Source: Candidatus Eisenbacteria bacterium
Lineage (GTDB): Bacteria; Eisenbacteria; RBG-16-71-46
Reading direction: 5' to 3'
Assembly: GCA_035712145.1 (NCBI GenBank)
Contig: DASTBI010000208.1
Coordinates: 1-46,114 of the forward strand
DNA length: 46,114 nt
Shown here: positions 43,402 to 46,114 of the stretch, piece after piece
Layout: the number at the start of each line of letters is the position of its first letter
How positions within the stretch are numbered: position 1 is the first letter of the stretch
Translations under genes and position numbers: made by a program
The notes under the pieces: generated by a model
The model's database searches: none
What the model saw: only the letters and a program-made list of their open reading frames with translations
What the model was told of the DNA's origin: nothing

Positions 43402-44625
43402 TCAGCCGGTCATCTCCTTTCGGGGCGCCGCCTCGAACGAGGGCTCAGAGACCACCACTCGGAGATCGATGCCCGCATCGTCCGCGTTTGGCGACACCGC
43501 GCGGGGTTTGACTCGGTGTTCTCTCGGTGTGTGCGCCCTCATGTACCGCTCGGTCGCAGACAGCAATCCCAGCGCGGTCTGTCCCCGAAGCAGATCTTCA
43601 CGTGTAAGAACGGGGAGGCCGGTCGACTTCACCGCCTCACGGCTCTGCAAGGGAGAGCTCGACATCACACCGCTTAGCGCGATGAGCGGCAGGCGATTCC
43701 TGCGCAGCCAGCTCTCGCCCGCGAGCGCTCCCATGGCATCGCCGCAGGCAAAAATGACGCCGTCGACGTTCGCCGCGAACAAAGAGGATCTGAGCAGGGC
43801 CGCCGTTTCGGCCTGGAGCACGCCGTCGGCGATCTCGAGCACGATGGCATCGACGTTCGACAGGGCCAGGTGGCCGACCAGCGTGGTGAAGACTCGCTCG
43901 ATTTCCCGCGCGGGCTCGAGGTACGTGGAAGCCAGACCGGCGTCGGTGAAGTCGAGCACCGGATCGGCGCACGCGTCTCTCAGGAGCCAGGTGTCGCCGC
44001 CCGAGCCGGTGCCCGTGATCTTGGCGTAGCCCGCCCGCAGTCCGGCGAGCGAGAGACCCTTACAAAGGAATGCCGCGGTTTGCGTCTTGCCGGAGTCCAT
44101 CGACGTGCCGCACACGACGATGGTCCTCGGCCGCGGAGTCGGAATGCGCTCGAGGGTCGGGAGCGCGTAATCCCGCAGGTTGGCGGGCGATCCGCTCTCG
44201 CCGCCGACCCAGGCGAGCGGCGTGATGTGCGTGGCTTCCTTGGTGATCTTCCCGTTCCACGACAGCACGCGGGCAGCGACGCCACCTCCCGCGACGAGCT
44301 GGCAGGGGCCGAAGCTCCGGGGCACGACCGCTTCGAATTGGTTGGGCGCATACCGGTTCGCGTAGGCGACGACGATCTCGTCCCCCACGAAGAGCTTCTT
44401 GCGACGGCCATCGGGGAGCTGCAGCGCGCTGTGGAAACCCAGCGTGTCCACGCGCGCAAGGAACAGATCCCCGGGCGTTGGAGGCGCTGGGTTCTGGATG
44501 ATCCGCAGCGGCCCACGAACTCGTCGGGTCGTCGAGGCCCAGGACGCGTGCCGCAGACGCGGCGAGTCGGGCGCGATGCCTTCGGGGGCTCCTGTGAAAG
44601 TCTGGGATGCGGCCTCGTTCATCAT
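43402..44625 (-). CDS. DUF1611/MobB-like P-loop protein, first gene of the operon
   Basis: A 407-residue cytoplasmic protein starting at ATG 44625 (a second ATG follows). The N-terminal 165 residues form a beta-rich domain (RYAPNQFEAVVPRSFGPCQL, VGDEIVVAYANRYAPN). A SIMIBI-type P-loop domain follows, with Walker A GTSMDSGKT (Lys180), AKITGTGSGGDTWLLRDACA, ALSNVDAIVLEIADGV and SLFAANVDGVIFACGDAM. This combination is the DUF1611/MobB-like arrangement. Some DUF1611 proteins are reported as D-glutamate N-acyltransferases, and others sit beside amide-ligase genes, but the activity here is unknown. Its stop is 30 bp before the next gene, the largest gap in the operon. Confidence 0.78.
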   Translation of the reverse strand: MMNEAASQTFTGAPEGIAPDSPRLRHASWASTTRRVRGPLRIIQNPAPPTPGDLFLARVDTLGFHSALQLPDGRRKKLFVGDEIVVAYANRYAPNQFEAVVPRSFGPCQLVAGGGVAARVLSWNGKITKEATHITPLAWVGGESGSPANLRDYALPTLERIPTPRPRTIVVCGTSMDSGKTQTAAFLCKGLSLAGLRAGYAKITGTGSGGDTWLLRDACADPVLDFTDAGLASTYLEPAREIERVFTTLVGHLALSNVDAIVLEIADGVLQAETAALLRSSLFAANVDGVIFACGDAMGALAGESWLRRNRLPLIALSGVMSSSPLQSREAVKSTGLPVLTREDLLRGQTALGLLSATERYMRAHTPREHRVKPRAVSPNADDAGIDLRVVVSEPSFEAAPRKEMTG

Positions 44626-44720
44626 CGACGTCTACCTGTTGTGAGTGCACGTTGGGGAGGACGGGTAAACGTCCCTTTCTGTATCTACACACTAGTCTGG
44701 GTGGGCTGCCGGGTTTCATC

Positions 44721-44732
44721 AGGTAATTACCT
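44721..44732. promoter_or_regulatory. 12-bp palindrome, candidate operator of the minus-strand operon
   Basis: AGGTAATTACCT is perfectly self-complementary and lies about 100 bp upstream of the operon's first start at 44625. A dimeric repressor site is plausible; no cognate regulator gene is adjacent. Confidence 0.45.
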
Positions 44733-44790
44733 TAGAAGAGTGATTTAGACAGTGTTTCCAGCAATCAGATGGTGACTCGCTACAGATCAA

Positions 44791-44803
44791 TGTCGTGACG
44801 ACA
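44791..44803. promoter_or_regulatory. 13-bp dyad in the divergent promoter region
   Basis: TGTCGT, one base, ACGACA: exact 6-bp arms. It lies 62 bp upstream of the DUF998-like start and could regulate either direction. Confidence 0.4.
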
Positions 44804-44864
44804 GGGATCACCCCAACGACTTAGGATTTATATAGAGCACGATTGCTCCCTCAGGAGGTCAGTC

Positions 44865-45578
44865 ATGGAAATGAAAAAGGCCGAGCCCTCCATGCACGGG
44901 GGGATGGAGCTGGAATCGGAGAAGGCCGAGACCTCCGTCCATCGGGGCGAAATTCGGCTTGGCGCCTATGCGGGGCTTGCGGCGCCCGTTCTCTTCATCG
45001 CCCTGCACAATCTCCAGATCATGTTGTCGGGCGGAGGCTTCGATCAGATCCGCCAGCCCATCGGCGAGCTGTCGACACTCGACATGGGCTGGATGCAGAA
45101 CGCCACCATGATGCTCTGCGGGGCTCTTTATATTCTGTTCGCGAGGGGATTGAGTGGGGCGTTACGCCCCAACCTCGGTCCATGGCTCCATAGCCTGGCG
45201 GGACTCGGTGTCGTTCTGATGGGGGTCATCCCCTGGCAGCTCGACAGCACCAGCGGCCAGCCCACCGAGCCGATCGGACACACGATCGCCGCATTCATGA
45301 CCATCCTGAGCGCTGGAGCAGGGCTCATCGCGATCCGTGGGCCGATGTCCGATGACCATCGCTGGAAACCGCTGGATATGCTCGCTGCCAGCGCCGGGGC
45401 GTTGCTGCTGTTGATGTTCGGCGTCTACGGAGGGACGGCGGAGGCGGAAGAGGGACCTCTGCGGCCCTGGGCAGGACTCTTCCAGCGCGCGATGGTCACG
45501 TTCTGGTTCATCTGCACGTTCCTGATTGCGTGGCGCATGCGGCGGATCGCGCAGGATCCAGGCGACGCGCGCGGCTAG
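44865..45578 (+). CDS. DUF998-like membrane protein
   Basis: A 237-residue membrane protein behind an ideal site (CTCAGGAGGTCAGTC then ATG). A hydrophilic N-terminus of about 30 residues precedes six helices (LAAPVLFIALHNLQIML and so on). IRQPIGELSTLDMGWMQNAT matches the 'pISeL...gw.qn' opening of DUF998. GVIPWQLDSTSGQPTEPIGH matches the family's FPxD...HG-like segment, with the conserved His in GHTIAAFM. The function of DUF998 is unknown. It is divergent from the amide-ligase operon and convergent with ilvE. Confidence 0.78.
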   Translation: MEMKKAEPSMHGGMELESEKAETSVHRGEIRLGAYAGLAAPVLFIALHNLQIMLSGGGFDQIRQPIGELSTLDMGWMQNATMMLCGALYILFARGLSGALRPNLGPWLHSLAGLGVVLMGVIPWQLDSTSGQPTEPIGHTIAAFMTILSAGAGLIAIRGPMSDDHRWKPLDMLAASAGALLLLMFGVYGGTAEAEEGPLRPWAGLFQRAMVTFWFICTFLIAWRMRRIAQDPGDARG

Positions 45579-45609
45579 AACGTCGGATCGCCTGGAACCA
45601 GGTGAGTCT

Positions 45610-46114
45610 CTAGCGAGTCTCCGCCAAGTTCGGAAGCCCGACGACGTCAGACGCGCTGTACGGAATGGCCTTCTCGAACACCGGGCGGCACCACTCTCGA
45701 TGGCGCGCCGAGAGGCCGCGGACGACGTCGAAGAAAAGATCGCGGATGGCCGTCGTGATGGGACCGGTCGTCCCGTTGCCGATCGGCCGGTGATCCACGC
45801 GGGTGATGGGAGTGAGGTGAATCCCCGTGCCGCAGAAGAACGCCTCGTCCGCGAGATAGACCTCGGTGCGATCGACCGATCGCTCGACCACGCGGTAACC
45901 CAGCTCGGTCGCGAGCTGAATCAGCGTGGCGCGCGTGATGCCCTCCAGCACGTCGTCGGTGATCGGCGGCGTCACCAGCTCGCCGCGCCGGACGATGAAG
46001 ACGTTCTCGACCGAGCCTTCGCACACGTGGCCGGCCTCGTTGAGCAGCAGGGTCTCATCGAACCCAGCGAGCACGGCGTCCGTCTTGGCCAGCGCGGAGT
46101 TCACGTACGAGCCG
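45610..46114 (-). CDS. ilvE: Branched-chain amino acid aminotransferase, 5' end outside the window
   Basis: The last 167 residues of a class IV PLP aminotransferase are visible; the start lies beyond 46114. SYVNSALAKTDAVLAGFDET holds the Schiff-base Lys (in ALAKTD). LLLNEAGHVCEGSVENVFIV, TPPITDDVLEGITRATLIQL and EVYLADEAFFCGTGIHLTPI follow the IlvE order exactly, including the cofactor-binding Glu in GSVENVF. The enzyme transfers the amino group between glutamate and the 2-oxo acids of Val, Leu and Ile in the cytoplasm. D-amino-acid transaminase or aminodeoxychorismate lyase are less likely given EGSVENVF and the C-terminal ITRVDHRPIGNG. Confidence 0.88.
   Translation of the reverse strand, partial: GSYVNSALAKTDAVLAGFDETLLLNEAGHVCEGSVENVFIVRRGELVTPPITDDVLEGITRATLIQLATELGYRVVERSVDRTEVYLADEAFFCGTGIHLTPITRVDHRPIGNGTTGPITTAIRDLFFDVVRGLSARHREWCRPVFEKAIPYSASDVVGLPNLAETR

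Larger units (their letters stand above)
44626..44864. promoter_or_regulatory. Divergent promoter region with two perfect palindromes
   Basis: 239 bp between the first gene of the minus-strand operon and the DUF998-like gene on the plus strand. It is the least GC-rich stretch of the window. It holds AGGTAATTACCT (44721-44732, a 12-bp palindrome) and TGTCGT-G-ACGACA (44791-44803). A TATATA at 44829-44834 could serve as a -10 for the plus gene. No gene is seen. Confidence 0.55.

Overview
The window is a GC-rich bacterial chromosome segment of about 46 kb, densely packed with genes on both strands. Several traits point to a diderm of the FCB-related soil lineages. These are many signal peptides and lipoboxes, small outer-membrane beta-barrel-like proteins, a TPR/GWxTD protein, DNRLRE-type secreted domains, and FlgD-like/type IX-like C-terminal sorting domains. 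Candidatus Eisenbacteria or a close relative is my best guess, by inference only. I see no rRNA, tRNA, CRISPR array, insertion sequence or phage gene.

Layout. 1-10.8 kb holds envelope and housekeeping genes: a partial secreted protein, a fused SpmA-SpmB protein, a GWxTD protein, TadA, an M1 aminopeptidase, a Tat-exported class V aminotransferase, a small outer-membrane protein, and an orphan LuxR-type regulator whose receiver lacks the phosphorylatable Asp. 11.0-15.5 kb is a translationally coupled three-gene operon of secreted DNRLRE proteins, the middle one carrying a complete CotA-like multicopper oxidase. 15.6-24.1 kb holds stress and envelope genes (UspA, a broken YceI-like gene, an SRPBCC protein, a META lipoprotein, a glycine-zipper stress protein), a secreted protein built of three internal repeats, a LytS/LytTR-type two-component pair, and a secreted DJ-1/PfpI-TPR protein. 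24.1-24.9 kb is a dyad-rich leader followed by a 98-residue protein that is 55% Arg+Lys. 24.9-33 kb has a PsiE-like protein, lipoproteins, two NAD-binding SDR proteins, beta-barrel-like proteins, a TerB-like protein and a DUF2911 protein.

The most striking part is 34.6-44.6 kb. It is one minus-strand operon of nine genes in which all junctions but the first overlap by 4-8 nt. In transcription order it encodes a DUF1611-like P-loop protein, two alpha/beta hydrolases (one a lipoprotein), a HlyD-type adaptor, a 7TM domain fused to a D-Ala-D-Ala-ligase-like ATP-grasp domain, two tandem DUF2156 (MprF C-terminal-like) acyltransferases, a YheC/D ATP-grasp ligase, and a third alpha/beta hydrolase. 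A fourth, secreted member of the same hydrolase family converges on the operon from the plus strand. I infer a pathway that builds an amide-linked peptide or aminoacylated envelope compound, processes it, and moves it across the inner membrane.

The last 1.5 kb holds a DUF998-like membrane protein and the 3' two-thirds of a branched-chain aminotransferase gene (ilvE) that runs off the window. Many transcription units end in perfect GC-rich hairpins without a U-tract.
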